This document shows positions 1 through 8,523 of a stretch of DNA of 64,000 nucleotides, in pieces; position 1 is the first letter of the stretch; each line of letters starts with the position of its first letter. Position numbers and translations under genes: made by a program. The notes under the pieces were generated by a model. It saw nothing but the letters and a program-made list of their open reading frames with translations, had not been told where the DNA came from and did no database searches. Source of the DNA: Nocardioides sp. LHD-245 (GTDB lineage: Bacteria; Actinomycetota; Actinomycetes; Propionibacteriales; Nocardioidaceae); the NCBI RefSeq assembly GCF_030929495.1, contig NZ_JAVFWN010000016.1, forward strand, positions 62,001 through 126,000, in the 5' to 3' direction.

Positions 1-796
1 CCTCGCGACGGGGGGCAGGGGCGCGCCGGACGCCACGCCCGCGGCCGCCGCGACGCGGTCCCGGGTCGCCGGGCGGTGGACCATCACGCTCGTCGAGGGC
101 GGCGCGCTGCTGGTCCTGGCCGTGGCCTACACGCTCATCCGCGCGGCCCAGGGGGAAGACGTCGCCGGCGCGCTCGCCCACTCCCGCGCGATCGCGGACG
201 TCGAGCACTGGCTGATCCAGCACCTCGAGCGCCCGGCCAACAGCTGGCTCGCGTCGATCCCGGTGCTCGCCGTGCCGGCCTGCTACTTCTACGCCGTCTT
301 CCACTACGCCGCGACGCCGCTGGTCCTCTACCGCTCCTGGCGCCTCGGCGGCTGGGTCCACCAGCGCGGCTACTGGACCCTGATCATCGCCTCCGCCATC
401 GCGCTGGTGATCTACGCCCGCTTTCCCGTCGCCCCGCCCCGGCTCCTGCCCGACCTGGGCATGATCGACGTGATGCGCGCGTACGCCGACTACGGCTGGT
501 GGGGCGACGCCGCGTCGGCGCCGCGCGGCATCGGCGACGCCACCAACCAGTACGCCGCCATGCCCTCCCTCCACTTCGGCTGGTCGCTGTGGTGCGCCAT
601 CCAGATGTGGAGCTTCCCCGGCTCGTGGTGGCGGGTCGCGGCCGTGCTCTACCCCACCGTGCAGGTCCTCGTCGTGATCAGCACCGCCAACCACTACCTC
701 CTCGACGTGGTCGCCGGCGGACTGTGCGTGCTCGTGGCGATGGGCCTCGTCGTCGGGTTCCGGCGGCTGGCCGGGCGGCCCCCGGCTGCGGACTAG
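1..796 (+). CDS. PAP2-family membrane phosphatase/phosphotransferase (5' partial)
   Basis: The frame is open from the first bases of the window, so the N-terminus is missing and about 264 residues are visible. An early hydrophobic helix (around bases 80-150) is followed by several more membrane segments. The PAP2 signatures are visible: an APPRLL segment, the MPSLH motif near base 560 and the closing NHYLLDVVAG motif near base 690, which carry the catalytic histidines and aspartate of the family. The APPRLLP context resembles the PAP2_3 branch that includes inositol phosphorylceramide synthase-like proteins, so it may act on a lipid phosphate or as a phosphotransferase; the substrate cannot be told from sequence. 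Its stop overlaps the end of the convergent response regulator gene. Confidence 0.85.
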   Translation, partial: LATGGRGAPDATPAAAATRSRVAGRWTITLVEGGALLVLAVAYTLIRAAQGEDVAGALAHSRAIADVEHWLIQHLERPANSWLASIPVLAVPACYFYAVFHYAATPLVLYRSWRLGGWVHQRGYWTLIIASAIALVIYARFPVAPPRLLPDLGMIDVMRAYADYGWWGDAASAPRGIGDATNQYAAMPSLHFGWSLWCAIQMWSFPGSWWRVAAVLYPTVQVLVVISTANHYLLDVVAGGLCVLVAMGLVVGFRRLAGRPPAAD

Positions 797-1452
797 GTCG
801 GCCCCACCCGGCCGGTGTCGTAGGCCCACATCGCGATCTCGACCCTGTTCCGGGCGCCGATCTTGGTCAGCAGGCTCGCGACGTGGGTCTTGGCGGTGGT
901 CAGGCTGATGAACAGCTCGGCGGCGATCTCGGCGTTCGTGCGGCCGACCGCGACCAGTCTCAGCACCTCCTCCTCGCGTTGGGTGAGCCGTTCGACCGGT
1001 CGGGTACGGCGTTTCGACGGCGCTCCCGCGGCGAGGGTCGCCAGCAGCCGCCGGGTGACGTTCGGCGCGATCAGGGCATCACCGACGGCGGCGGCATGGA
1101 CTGCCTGCACCAGCAGCTCCGGCCCGGCGTCCTTGAGGAGGAAGCCGCGGGCGCCGGCGCGCAGCGCGCCGTGGACGTACTCGTCGAGGTCGAACGTCGT
1201 GATCACCACCACCGCGATCGGGTCCGGGACGTCCCGCCCGGCGAGGAGCTCGGTCACCTCGATGCCGTCCAGCCCGGGCATCCGGATGTCGACCAGGCAC
1301 ACGTCGGGCCGGAGCCGCTGCGCCAGCTCGACGGCGGCCCGGCCGTCGGCGGCCTGGCCGACGACCTCGATGTCGGGCTGGTCGTCGAGGATCATCGACA
1401 GGCCGGTGCGCACCAGGTCCTGGTCGTCGGCCACCAGCACGCGCACCGTCAT
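793..1452 (-). CDS. NarL/LuxR-family response regulator
   Basis: A 219-residue response regulator. The receiver domain (about 1-120) has acidic residues D9/D10, phosphoacceptor D55 in LVDIRMP, and a conserved K in FLLKDAG. A LuxR-type helix-turn-helix occupies about 150-215 (LTQREEEVLRLVA, then NAEIAAELFISLTTAKTHV). It lies 10 bp downstream of a sensor kinase gene on the same strand, so the two form a two-component pair. The divergent ABC exporter at 2715-4438 is the obvious target, as in many actinobacterial drug- or envelope-stress modules; that link is inferred from position. Confidence 0.95.
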   Translation of the reverse strand: MTVRVLVADDQDLVRTGLSMILDDQPDIEVVGQAADGRAAVELAQRLRPDVCLVDIRMPGLDGIEVTELLAGRDVPDPIAVVVITTFDLDEYVHGALRAGARGFLLKDAGPELLVQAVHAAAVGDALIAPNVTRRLLATLAAGAPSKRRTRPVERLTQREEEVLRLVAVGRTNAEIAAELFISLTTAKTHVASLLTKIGARNRVEIAMWAYDTGRVGPT

Positions 1453-1462
1453 CGGCCCACCT

Positions 1463-2605
1463 TCATCGCTCTGCCTCCGCCGGCAGCTCCGCGTCGACCG
1501 CCCACCCGCCCCCGGGCGCCGGCCCGGCGCGCAGCGTACCGCCGAGCAGGTTCACCCGCTCGCTCATCCCCAGCAGCCCGAAGCCGTGGCTCGCCGGCCG
1601 CGCCGGGTCGACCTGGCCGTCGTCGCTCACCCGGAGCCGCAGACGTCCGGCGTCCTCGGCGACCCTGATCTCCACCCGCGAGGCGTTGCGGGCGTGCCGC
1701 AGCGCGTTGGTCAGCGCCTCCTGCGCGATCCGGTACCCGGCTGCGTCGACCTGGGGCCGGATCCCGGCGAGATCGCCGGCCAGCTCGACGTCGACGACCG
1801 GGACCGGGTCACGGCGGGCGAGGGACCTCAGGTCGGCGACGCCGGGTCGGGGCGCGTAGTCCGCCGGCGCTCCGTCGCGCAGCACCCGGACCATCGCCCG
1901 CATCTCCGCCAGGGTCCGCGACGCCTCCCCTTCGATGACCTCCAGCGCCTCGATCGCCGCCTCGGGTCGCTTCCTGGCCATCGTCCGGCCGGTCTGCGCC
2001 TGCACCGCGATCGCCGAGACGTGGTGGGCGACCGAGTCGTGCAGCTCACGCGCGAGGCCGACCCGCTCCTGGCTGCGGACCTGGTCGAACGCCCGGCGCC
2101 GGCTCTCGGCGCGGTAGCGGAACGCCGCTCCGCCCGCCACGACCGCGGCCAGGACGGCGAGCCCGCCGAAGAGCTCAGCCGGCCCGGTGTAGTCGGTCAC
2201 GGCGCTGAACCCCGACACCGCCGCGGCCACCACCAGGCCGACCACGATCTGTCGTCCCGATCCCCAGCGGACCAGGGCGTAGACGAGCACCAGGACGTAG
2301 GTCATCGTGGTCAGGCCCACCCCCGAGACCCCGGCCAGCTGACTCGCCAGTCCCAGGAACAGGCCGGTGCCGAGGCCCACCACGACGCAGGCCAACGGGT
2401 GCGTACGCCGCCACAGCAGCACCGGTGCGAGTGCGATCGCCACGACCGTCGCGACCGGGCGCCAGGTGACGTCCTCGACGAAGACGCCCTCGAGCAGCGC
2501 CGCCACCATCAGCACGCCGACCAGCACCCGGTCACGCCGCGCCGGCGGGGGCGGGTCGGCGGCACGCGGCTCGTCCCAGAGCGAGCGCAGGGCGGTCGTG
2601 ATCAC
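1463..2605 (-). CDS. Sensor histidine kinase (HisKA_3 type)
   Basis: A 380-residue kinase that phosphorylates the adjacent regulator. The first 165 residues hold several hydrophobic helices and no obvious extracellular sensor domain, which suggests sensing within the membrane. The dimerisation and phosphoacceptor helix is at about 180-205, with H189 in ELHDSVAHH. The ATPase domain shows the N box (ALTNALRHA) and G boxes (VSDDGQ; GFGLLGMSERV). The start is a GTG at 2605, divergent from the ABC transporter over about 110 bp. The family is clear; the signal is unknown. Confidence 0.93.
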   Translation of the reverse strand: MITTALRSLWDEPRAADPPPPARRDRVLVGVLMVAALLEGVFVEDVTWRPVATVVAIALAPVLLWRRTHPLACVVVGLGTGLFLGLASQLAGVSGVGLTTMTYVLVLVYALVRWGSGRQIVVGLVVAAAVSGFSAVTDYTGPAELFGGLAVLAAVVAGGAAFRYRAESRRRAFDQVRSQERVGLARELHDSVAHHVSAIAVQAQTGRTMARKRPEAAIEALEVIEGEASRTLAEMRAMVRVLRDGAPADYAPRPGVADLRSLARRDPVPVVDVELAGDLAGIRPQVDAAGYRIAQEALTNALRHARNASRVEIRVAEDAGRLRLRVSDDGQVDPARPASHGFGLLGMSERVNLLGGTLRAGPAPGGGWAVDAELPAEAER

Positions 2606-2714
2606 CCACCCAGCCTAGGGATCGCCGGCATGTCGAGTATCGGCCGAAAGAACGAGACGGGTCCGGCCTCGATGACGATGTGGCGGAGGCCCGGGCGCCG
2701 CGAGGCTTCCGGTC

Positions 2715-3632
2715 ATGATCACCGTCGACCACCTGACCAAGAGATATCGCGGCGCGACCGCCGTGGACGACGTCTCGTTCGCCGCCCGCCCGGGCCGGGT
2801 GACCGGCTTCCTCGGCCCCAACGGGGCCGGCAAGTCGACCACCATGCGGGTCATGGTCGGCCTGAGCCCGGCCACCTCCGGCCACGTGGAGGTCCTCGGC
2901 GGCCGGTACGCCGACCTGCCGAACCCGGGCCTCGCGATCGGCGTACTCCTCGACGCCTCGGCCCAGCACGCCGGCCGGACCGGCCGCGAGGTGCTCACCA
3001 TCGCGGCCCGCACCATGGGGCTGCCGACCAGCCGAGTGCCCGAGATGCTGCGCCGCGTGTCGCTGACGGAGACGGAGGGCGACGGCAGGATCCGCAACTA
3101 CTCCCTCGGCATGCGGCAACGGCTCGGCATCGCGACGGCCCTGATCGGGGACCCCGAGGTGCTCATCCTCGACGAGCCCGCCAACGGCCTCGACCCCGCC
3201 GGCATCCGCTGGATGCGCGACCTGCTGCGCGACTTCGCCGACCAGGGCGGCACCGTGCTGCTGTCCTCGCACCTGCTGCACGAGATCGAGGTCGTCGCCG
3301 ACGACCTGGTCGTCATCGGCAACGGCCGGATCGTCGCCCAGGGGAGCAAGCAGGACCTGCTCTCGACGGCCGGGACCGTCGTCTCGTCCGCGGACGACAC
3401 CCGGCTCGCCGGCGCCCTCGCGGACGCCGGCATCAGCGCGTCACCCTCGGGCGGAGGCTCGCTGCACACCCCCGCCGATCCTCACCTCGTCGGCCGGATC
3501 GCCCTGGCGGCCGGCATCGCCCTCACCGAGCTGCGCTCCGCGGACAGCGCCGGTCTGGAGGAGATGTTCCTGGAGCTCACCGCGGAGTCCCAGCGCGACG
3601 GCAACGTTCCCGAAGGAGGGGCAGCAGCATGA
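2715..3632 (+). CDS. ABC transporter ATP-binding protein (exporter type)
   Basis: A 305-residue ATPase with Walker A GPNGAGKST (34-42), signature SLGMR (130-134) and Walker B VLILDEP (149-155), followed by a switch histidine in SSHLLHE. The C-terminal extension of about 90 residues is typical of DrrA/CcmA-like exporter ATPases. Its TGA overlaps the ATG of the permease gene, so the pair is translationally coupled. It probably powers efflux of a lipid-like or antibiotic substrate under control of the divergent two-component system; the substrate is unknown. Confidence 0.93.
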   Translation: MITVDHLTKRYRGATAVDDVSFAARPGRVTGFLGPNGAGKSTTMRVMVGLSPATSGHVEVLGGRYADLPNPGLAIGVLLDASAQHAGRTGREVLTIAARTMGLPTSRVPEMLRRVSLTETEGDGRIRNYSLGMRQRLGIATALIGDPEVLILDEPANGLDPAGIRWMRDLLRDFADQGGTVLLSSHLLHEIEVVADDLVVIGNGRIVAQGSKQDLLSTAGTVVSSADDTRLAGALADAGISASPSGGGSLHTPADPHLVGRIALAAGIALTELRSADSAGLEEMFLELTAESQRDGNVPEGGAAA

Positions 3633-4438
3633 CCACCCAGGCCGCTCAGACCGCCACGACCACCGCGACCGCCCGGCGCGCCGTACCTCCGATCCCGACC
3701 AGCCGGATCGTCGGCGTCGAGCTGCGCAAGATGTTCGACACCCGCTCCGGCTTCTGGCTGCTCCTGAGCATCGGCGTCCTGTCGGTCGTCGCGACCGCGG
3801 CCGCCATCGTCTTCGCCCCCGAGCGCTCCCTCAGCTACGAGACCCTCACCACCGCGCTCGGCTTTCCGATGACGCTGCTCCTCCCCATGATCGCGATCCT
3901 CGCGGTCACCAGCGAGTGGAGCCAGCGCAGCGGACTGACGACGTTCACGCTCGTCCCCAGCCGGGGGCGGGTCATCGGCGCGAAGGCGATCGCGACCATC
4001 GTCGTCGGGATCGTGTCCATGCTGGTGGCCTTCACTATCGGCGCCGTCGGCAATGTCGTAGGCTCCGCCCTCGCCGGGGACGACGCGGTGTGGAACATCG
4101 GGCCCGCCCACGCCGCCCAGATCGTCCTGGGCGACCTGGTGGGGATGGCCATCGGCTTCACCCTGGGCGTGGTGCTGCGCAGCTCCGCAGCCGCCATCGT
4201 CGGCTACTTCGTGCTGTCCTTCGTCCTCTCCGGCATCCTGCTGCTGCTGGCCCAGGTACGGGAGGGGTTCACCGACCTCCAGCCCTGGCTCGACTGGAAC
4301 CACACGCAGGTCGTCCTGTTCGAGGGCGAGACCTCCTCGGTCCAGGAGTGGGTCCAGCTCGCAGCGACCACGATGCTCTGGATCGTCGTACCGCTCGTCG
4401 TCGGGCTGGTGCTGCTGCGCCGCTCGGAGGTCAAGTAG
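3629..4438 (+). CDS. ABC transporter permease (ABC-2 type)
   Basis: A 269-residue integral membrane protein with six or so hydrophobic helices. It begins with a cytoplasmic Ala/Thr-rich tail and the segment VELRKMFDTRSGFWLL, which is typical of ABC-2 permeases. The start is set by the ATGA overlap with the ATPase gene and a GAAGGAGGGG Shine-Dalgarno sequence. A much longer open frame runs upstream of this ATG, but it is a shadow of the ATPase and two-component genes. It forms the channel of the exporter encoded just upstream. Confidence 0.92.
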   Translation: MTTQAAQTATTTATARRAVPPIPTSRIVGVELRKMFDTRSGFWLLLSIGVLSVVATAAAIVFAPERSLSYETLTTALGFPMTLLLPMIAILAVTSEWSQRSGLTTFTLVPSRGRVIGAKAIATIVVGIVSMLVAFTIGAVGNVVGSALAGDDAVWNIGPAHAAQIVLGDLVGMAIGFTLGVVLRSSAAAIVGYFVLSFVLSGILLLLAQVREGFTDLQPWLDWNHTQVVLFEGETSSVQEWVQLAATTMLWIVVPLVVGLVLLRRSEVK

Positions 4439-4495
4439 CCGGTCCTGAACTCACGCCGCTGCGCGGCCTTCCGCCCGGGCCTCGAGGAAGCGTGC

Positions 4496-5281
4496 TCAGG
4501 CCGTGTCGCCGCTGGGGAGGATGGCGCAGCGGGTGGGCCGGGTGAACGGGTCCCGCTGGTCCCGCACGATCCGGACTGCTGCACCCGGCTCGAGCGGGCC
4601 CAGCTCCTCGGGCAGTCGCCGACACTCGCTCACCAGGAGCAGGCGATCCGTCGTGCGGACGGTGACCTCCGTGGGCCACCAGTCGCCATCGGGCTCACCG
4701 GTGACGCGCAGCGAGACCACGACGGCGTCCTCCAGCACGCTGCCGCCCCGGAACGGTTCGCGGAGGCGGACCAGGGCGACCGGGTCCGCGCCACGCTCGA
4801 GCCGGACCAGGTGCTTCATGGTCGGGAACCTGCGGATGCCGATCAGGGTCCCCGGCCTCGCCGACCAGCCATCACCCGCACGGAACCGGTGATCGCCGTG
4901 GACCAGCTCGGACGTCGCCGATCCCAGAGGCCGGGCGATCACGCGGACCCGGTGCTGATCGTCCGCGCCGGCATTTCCCCAGTCGGCGATCTCGACCCCG
5001 ACCACGACGGCCACCTCCAGCTCCGTCCCGGGTCGCGGTCGCTCCGCGTCGTCGTCGGAGACGACGAGCACGGTGCCGACCAGGCTCGACGCCGTCGCGG
5101 CGCCGAACAGCACCCACGACCAGTGCGCGTCGGTCAGCAGCAGGATCGCGACGGTCGCCACGACGGTGAGGACCTCGAGGGGCAGTGCGACGCGGATGCG
5201 CCGGCGGACCCGCTGCAGCTGCCGCGCGTGGACCGCCTTCATGAATGCATCGGGCTCGCCGGTGTCTCGCGGGATGCTCAT
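4496..5281 (-). CDS. Unrecognised two-helix membrane protein, last gene of the CHAT-linked cluster
   Basis: A 261-residue protein not recognised as a named family. A basic juxtamembrane stretch (RRRIR) precedes two hydrophobic helices at about residues 30-48 and 57-77, followed by a charged soluble domain of about 180 residues that looks beta-rich. The ATG at 5281 overlaps the stop of the upstream gene as TGATG, so this start is preferred to the ATG six codons earlier. The layout (short membrane anchor, then a domain containing an RPGT segment and repeated Val-rich strands) loosely resembles its neighbour at 5281-6069, and the two may be distant paralogues. Its place at the end of the cluster suggests a membrane partner, effector or substrate of the CHAT protease; this is inference. 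Confidence 0.75.
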   Translation of the reverse strand: MSIPRDTGEPDAFMKAVHARQLQRVRRRIRVALPLEVLTVVATVAILLLTDAHWSWVLFGAATASSLVGTVLVVSDDDAERPRPGTELEVAVVVGVEIADWGNAGADDQHRVRVIARPLGSATSELVHGDHRFRAGDGWSARPGTLIGIRRFPTMKHLVRLERGADPVALVRLREPFRGGSVLEDAVVVSLRVTGEPDGDWWPTEVTVRTTDRLLLVSECRRLPEELGPLEPGAAVRIVRDQRDPFTRPTRCAILPSGDTA

Positions 5282-6069
5282 CAGAACCACATGGGCCACA
5301 ACGCCCAGCGCCCATCCCGACCCGACCGCCGCACGGTCAGCTCGGTCACGACCACGTCACCGGAGTGGCGTACGGCGGCGATCTCCTCGGCCCTCAGGAA
5401 GCCCTGGACACTCAGCGCGGAGCCGGTACGCATGAAGGTGACCACGACCTCCACCTGACCGGCGCGAACCGTGCCGGTCGGCCGGATCCTCGAGATCGGG
5501 AACCGCTCGGGGTGGGGATCGCGCAGCAGCTCCTCGGCTCCATCGTCGAGCAGGCCGAGCGCACGACGGTGCCCCAACATCACCCGGGCGACGGCGACCG
5601 CATCCAGGTGCCAGGCCGGACGCCAGGTGTTGCCCCGCAGGTCCGAGAAGCCCGGTGGCTCCGGATACACCGGCAAGAAGGTGCCCGGGCGCAGGTTGAC
5701 GGCGTCGTTCGCATCCAGCCGAATCGTCGTCCGCTCCCCGTCGGGAAGCCGGAGACGCAACGCCGTCGGGACGGTCCCGGTCTCGTCCGCGCCGCTGCCA
5801 TCGGGCAGCTCGACGAGCTCGGCCACCACCGGATCGACGGCACAGACGCGGTCGTCGGGATAGGGTCCGCCGGCGAGCCAGTCGTGCACCGCCATCGGGC
5901 CCCTCGCCCAGCGCGAGACCACGGCGTCGAAGTAGCTCGCGGGATCGTGCGGTGCGGGCGGGCCTGCCTTCAACTCACGCCACGCCGCGATCTCGAAGCC
6001 CCAGACCATCAGGCAGACCAGCGCCGCGACGAGGAACAGGATGACGGCGACGATCTGGTCCGCGTCCAT
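5281..6069 (-). CDS. Unrecognised single-helix membrane protein in the CHAT-linked cluster
   Basis: A 262-residue protein with one hydrophobic helix at the extreme N-terminus (about residues 5-27) and a soluble remainder; not a family I recognise. The soluble part has two strand-rich blocks, one around an NLRPGTFLPVYPEP segment and one near the C-terminus. It overlaps the downstream membrane-protein gene by the TGATG junction. A 91-bp gap separates it from the gene at 6161-7207, and that gap contains the bipartite promoter-like element also found upstream of the LpqH-like gene. It is therefore probably the first gene of its own two-gene transcript, co-regulated with the rest of the cluster. 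Confidence 0.75.
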   Translation of the reverse strand: MDADQIVAVILFLVAALVCLMVWGFEIAAWRELKAGPPAPHDPASYFDAVVSRWARGPMAVHDWLAGGPYPDDRVCAVDPVVAELVELPDGSGADETGTVPTALRLRLPDGERTTIRLDANDAVNLRPGTFLPVYPEPPGFSDLRGNTWRPAWHLDAVAVARVMLGHRRALGLLDDGAEELLRDPHPERFPISRIRPTGTVRAGQVEVVVTFMRTGSALSVQGFLRAEEIAAVRHSGDVVVTELTVRRSGRDGRWALWPMWF

Positions 6070-6109
6070 CGTTGTCCTCGCTCCCGGCTCCCTCGCTCCT
6101 CGGTACGAC

Positions 6110-6146
6110 GGAAGTTCATCGCAGGGGCGGGGCTACCGATCCCAAC
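6110..6146 (-). promoter_or_regulatory. Bipartite promoter-like element, copy 1
   Basis: Read on the minus strand: GTTGGGATCGGTAGC (6146-6132), 11 bp, then GATGAACTTCC (6120-6110), ending 40 bp before the ATG at 6069. The first block is identical to a sequence at 12287-12273. The second block matches 9 of 11 bases at the same spacing, again 45 bp before a start codon. The spacing and distance suit a sigma-factor -35/-10 pair or an operator; the factor is unknown. Confidence 0.6.
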
Positions 6147-6160
6147 ATCGCCGATCCGGC

Positions 6161-7207
6161 TCAGAAGTCGTCGTCCGCGGCGAGCAGCTCGGCGACGAAG
6201 GCGTCGTCGGGCGGTGCGGCCAGCCGCGTGCGGACGAACCTGCGGACCCGATCGCGGGTCTCGCGGGTCTCGCCGTCGCCGACCCCGACCCGAATGCTGG
6301 TCGCGGCCCAGTCGTGGTTCCACGCCGCGGACTCGGTGAGCGGCAGCGGCAAGGTGGCGTCCCCGCCGGCGCCGAGCTCGCCCGCCGCGGCGACGTCGCC
6401 GCTGCGCAGGGCGACCCGGATGCCGGCGCTGAGCGGGTGACCGGCGGCCGGGTCGGCGAGCGCGGCCCGTACCCGGGCGACGAGGCCCTCCCCGGCCGGT
6501 CCGGTCATGGCGACCGACCACGTCACGGTGTCCTCCGCTGCGTCGAAAAGCCCCGGGGGGACCGCGGTCCAGCTCACCGAGTCGGTGCCCGAGGCGAGGG
6601 CGGCGGACGGGTCGAGGCGAGGATCCCCGCCGGCGACCAGCGCGAAGTCGGCGCGCCACCGGGTGGGCGTCGTACCGATGTCCGGCAGGTCGCCGAGCTC
6701 GGCGCACGCGTCGAGCAGGTCGGCGACCCGCGGGTCGGCGGGGTACGACATCAGGCCGGCCAGTCCCGCCAGCAGCCCGTCGACGTCGGAGTCGAAGGTC
6801 TCCTCGGCGAAGTACTCCTCGAGAGCGGCCGTCAGGACGGCGAGCTCGGCGCCGAGCACCGCCCCGTCCAGGGCGACGATGCCGTCGCGGGCACTCGCCG
6901 GCCACCACCGGCTCATCCAGTGCCCGAGGGCGAGTCGGCGCAACGGCGCCAGCGCCTGGTGGTCGAGGTCCACCTCGAGCGGCGTGCTGCTGTCGGCCTC
7001 GAGCAACCGGGCGTGGCCCTCCACACCGACCAGGCGCCACAGCCAGTCCGCGGCGTCGAGGTCGGTGAGGGTGATCCGGGGCGGGCTGTCCGGCTCGTCG
7101 ACCGTCCACTCGAGTACGGCGCCGCTCACCTCGAGCACGGCAGCCAGTGGCGGTGGGTCCACGTCGGGCCCGCCGGTCCAGAGTCCTTGTCGCGCCGTGA
7201 GCCTCAT
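6161..7207 (-). CDS. Unrecognised protein in the TPR-CHAT operon
   Basis: A 348-residue soluble, acidic protein without signal peptide or membrane helix, of no family I can name. The middle carries a Trp-rich stretch (LALGHWMSRWWPASARDGI) followed by a helical region with many acidic residues, and the C-terminus ends in an acidic patch (AADDDF). The ATG at 7207 overlaps the stop of the upstream gene as ATGA, which fixes the start and shows coupling to the gene at 7204-8523. A longer frame upstream is only the shadow of that gene. Tight coupling to the CHAT and TPR genes argues for a role in the same complex or pathway. Confidence 0.8.
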   Translation of the reverse strand: MRLTARQGLWTGGPDVDPPPLAAVLEVSGAVLEWTVDEPDSPPRITLTDLDAADWLWRLVGVEGHARLLEADSSTPLEVDLDHQALAPLRRLALGHWMSRWWPASARDGIVALDGAVLGAELAVLTAALEEYFAEETFDSDVDGLLAGLAGLMSYPADPRVADLLDACAELGDLPDIGTTPTRWRADFALVAGGDPRLDPSAALASGTDSVSWTAVPPGLFDAAEDTVTWSVAMTGPAGEGLVARVRAALADPAAGHPLSAGIRVALRSGDVAAAGELGAGGDATLPLPLTESAAWNHDWAATSIRVGVGDGETRETRDRVRRFVRTRLAAPPDDAFVAELLAADDDF

Positions 7208-8523
7208 GCCGCCTCCGGGTCGAGCATCGCCTTGATCTGCTGCCGGTGGTCCAGGCTGACCGACCGCGCGATCCCGGTGAGCAGCGCGCACATGTCGGCG
7301 GCGTCCGTGCAGGGCTCCTGCCACACGTCACGGCCGTGCAGCCGGGCCCACAAGCGGCTGAGGTAGGGCCGGACGAAGCCGGCGAGCTCGGTGACCACGT
7401 GGTGTTGGCGGGGATGCAGTGCCTGGTCGTCGGCGAGGAGACGGCGCGCATGCAGCACGTAGGCCTCCTTGCGGAGCCGGGCCTGGATGCCCGCCACCAG
7501 TGCGGTGTCGGCCTCGGCGTGCGTTTCGAGCGGCGCCAGCTGCACGCCGACGACGACGCCGTTGACCATCGTCGCCTGGAGGTCCTCGGCCAGCAGGCCC
7601 CACGGCGCACAGGCCCGGTCGGCCTCCTCGGCGCACAGCTCGGGCACCGCGGGCAGGTGCTCGCGGTCGCGCGAGCGGCGCAAGGTGGCCCGGACCCGCT
7701 CGGCGACGCTGCGATCCAACGGCCGGTTCGACCGATCGTCGACCACGTCGGGGCGCTGCTGGGGCGCGGTGGCGCAGAGCCCCAGGTCGACGACGGACCA
7801 CGGCGCGGTGCCCGCGGTGCGGATCCGCACACCCAGCTCGTAGGGGGCGTCCTCGGTCACGAGTGCGCTCCACGCCTGTTGTCGTTCGTGGCGCGCCCGA
7901 CGCGTGGAGGCGTCGCCGTGGACCGCCCGCAACCGGTCGAGGAATCCGTCGACGTCGGCCGGTGCCGGTCGTACGTCGGCCCAGGCCCGCTCGACCTGCG
8001 CGGCCAGCTCGCGGAGGCCGGCCGGATCGGCGAGGAGCGCGTCGAGGGCCTCGACCGCATGGGTGTCGCGGCCGCCGTGGACCTCGCGCAGGATCGCGTC
8101 CGGTCCGTCGGTGTCACCGCCGCGGGGCTCGCCGCGGGTGACGGCGAGCTCGAAGCACACCGTGAAGTAGAGCTCCTGTGCGTTCCCGTCGGTGATCCTC
8201 AGCGCGCGCCGACGCGCCTTGAGGACGGCGAACCAGGCCGCGCAGGCGCGCAGGGTGTCGGCGTGCGCGAGCAGCTCGGTGTGCAGGTCCTGGGCGACAT
8301 CGGCGCTCAGCAGGGGCGCGGAGAACTCCGGATGCACCCGGAGCCGGAACACCAGCGGATCGAGGATCCGCTTCACGGTCCGGCTCAGCGGTCCGCCGTC
8401 GCGACCGCTCAACACCTCGACGCCGGCGCCGATCTCGCGCCACGCGCCATCGATCACGGCCCGTCGGGGCAGCCCCGACGCCGGTGACGGGACCGCTGAC
8501 GGGGACCGGGCCGGGGCAGTCAT
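7204..8523 (-). CDS. Unrecognised protein next to the CHAT protease, possible CHAT/TPR-associated family
   Basis: A 439-residue soluble protein, mostly predicted helical, of no family I can name with certainty. Features are a Pro/Ser-rich N-terminus (residues 1-25), a helical block with LLAHADTLRACAAWFAVLK, and a C-terminal helical part around YVLHARRLLADDQALHPRQH. Its ATG at 8523 overlaps the CHAT gene stop and its own stop overlaps the next ATG. CHAT- and TPR-associated proteins of comparable size have been described in bacterial conflict systems, and a profile search could show whether this is one. It may be an adaptor, sensor or protease target; none of these is shown by the sequence. Confidence 0.78.
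   Translation of the reverse strand: MTAPARSPSAVPSPASGLPRRAVIDGAWREIGAGVEVLSGRDGGPLSRTVKRILDPLVFRLRVHPEFSAPLLSADVAQDLHTELLAHADTLRACAAWFAVLKARRRALRITDGNAQELYFTVCFELAVTRGEPRGGDTDGPDAILREVHGGRDTHAVEALDALLADPAGLRELAAQVERAWADVRPAPADVDGFLDRLRAVHGDASTRRARHERQQAWSALVTEDAPYELGVRIRTAGTAPWSVVDLGLCATAPQQRPDVVDDRSNRPLDRSVAERVRATLRRSRDREHLPAVPELCAEEADRACAPWGLLAEDLQATMVNGVVVGVQLAPLETHAEADTALVAGIQARLRKEAYVLHARRLLADDQALHPRQHHVVTELAGFVRPYLSRLWARLHGRDVWQEPCTDAADMCALLTGIARSVSLDHRQQIKAMLDPEAA

Noticed and set aside
6110..6146. The 15-base match to 12273-12287 as chance identity only.
   Set aside because: A single 15-mer match could occur by chance in a window this size, but the second 9/11 block at the same spacing and the equal distance to start codons make chance less likely, so it was kept as a finding.
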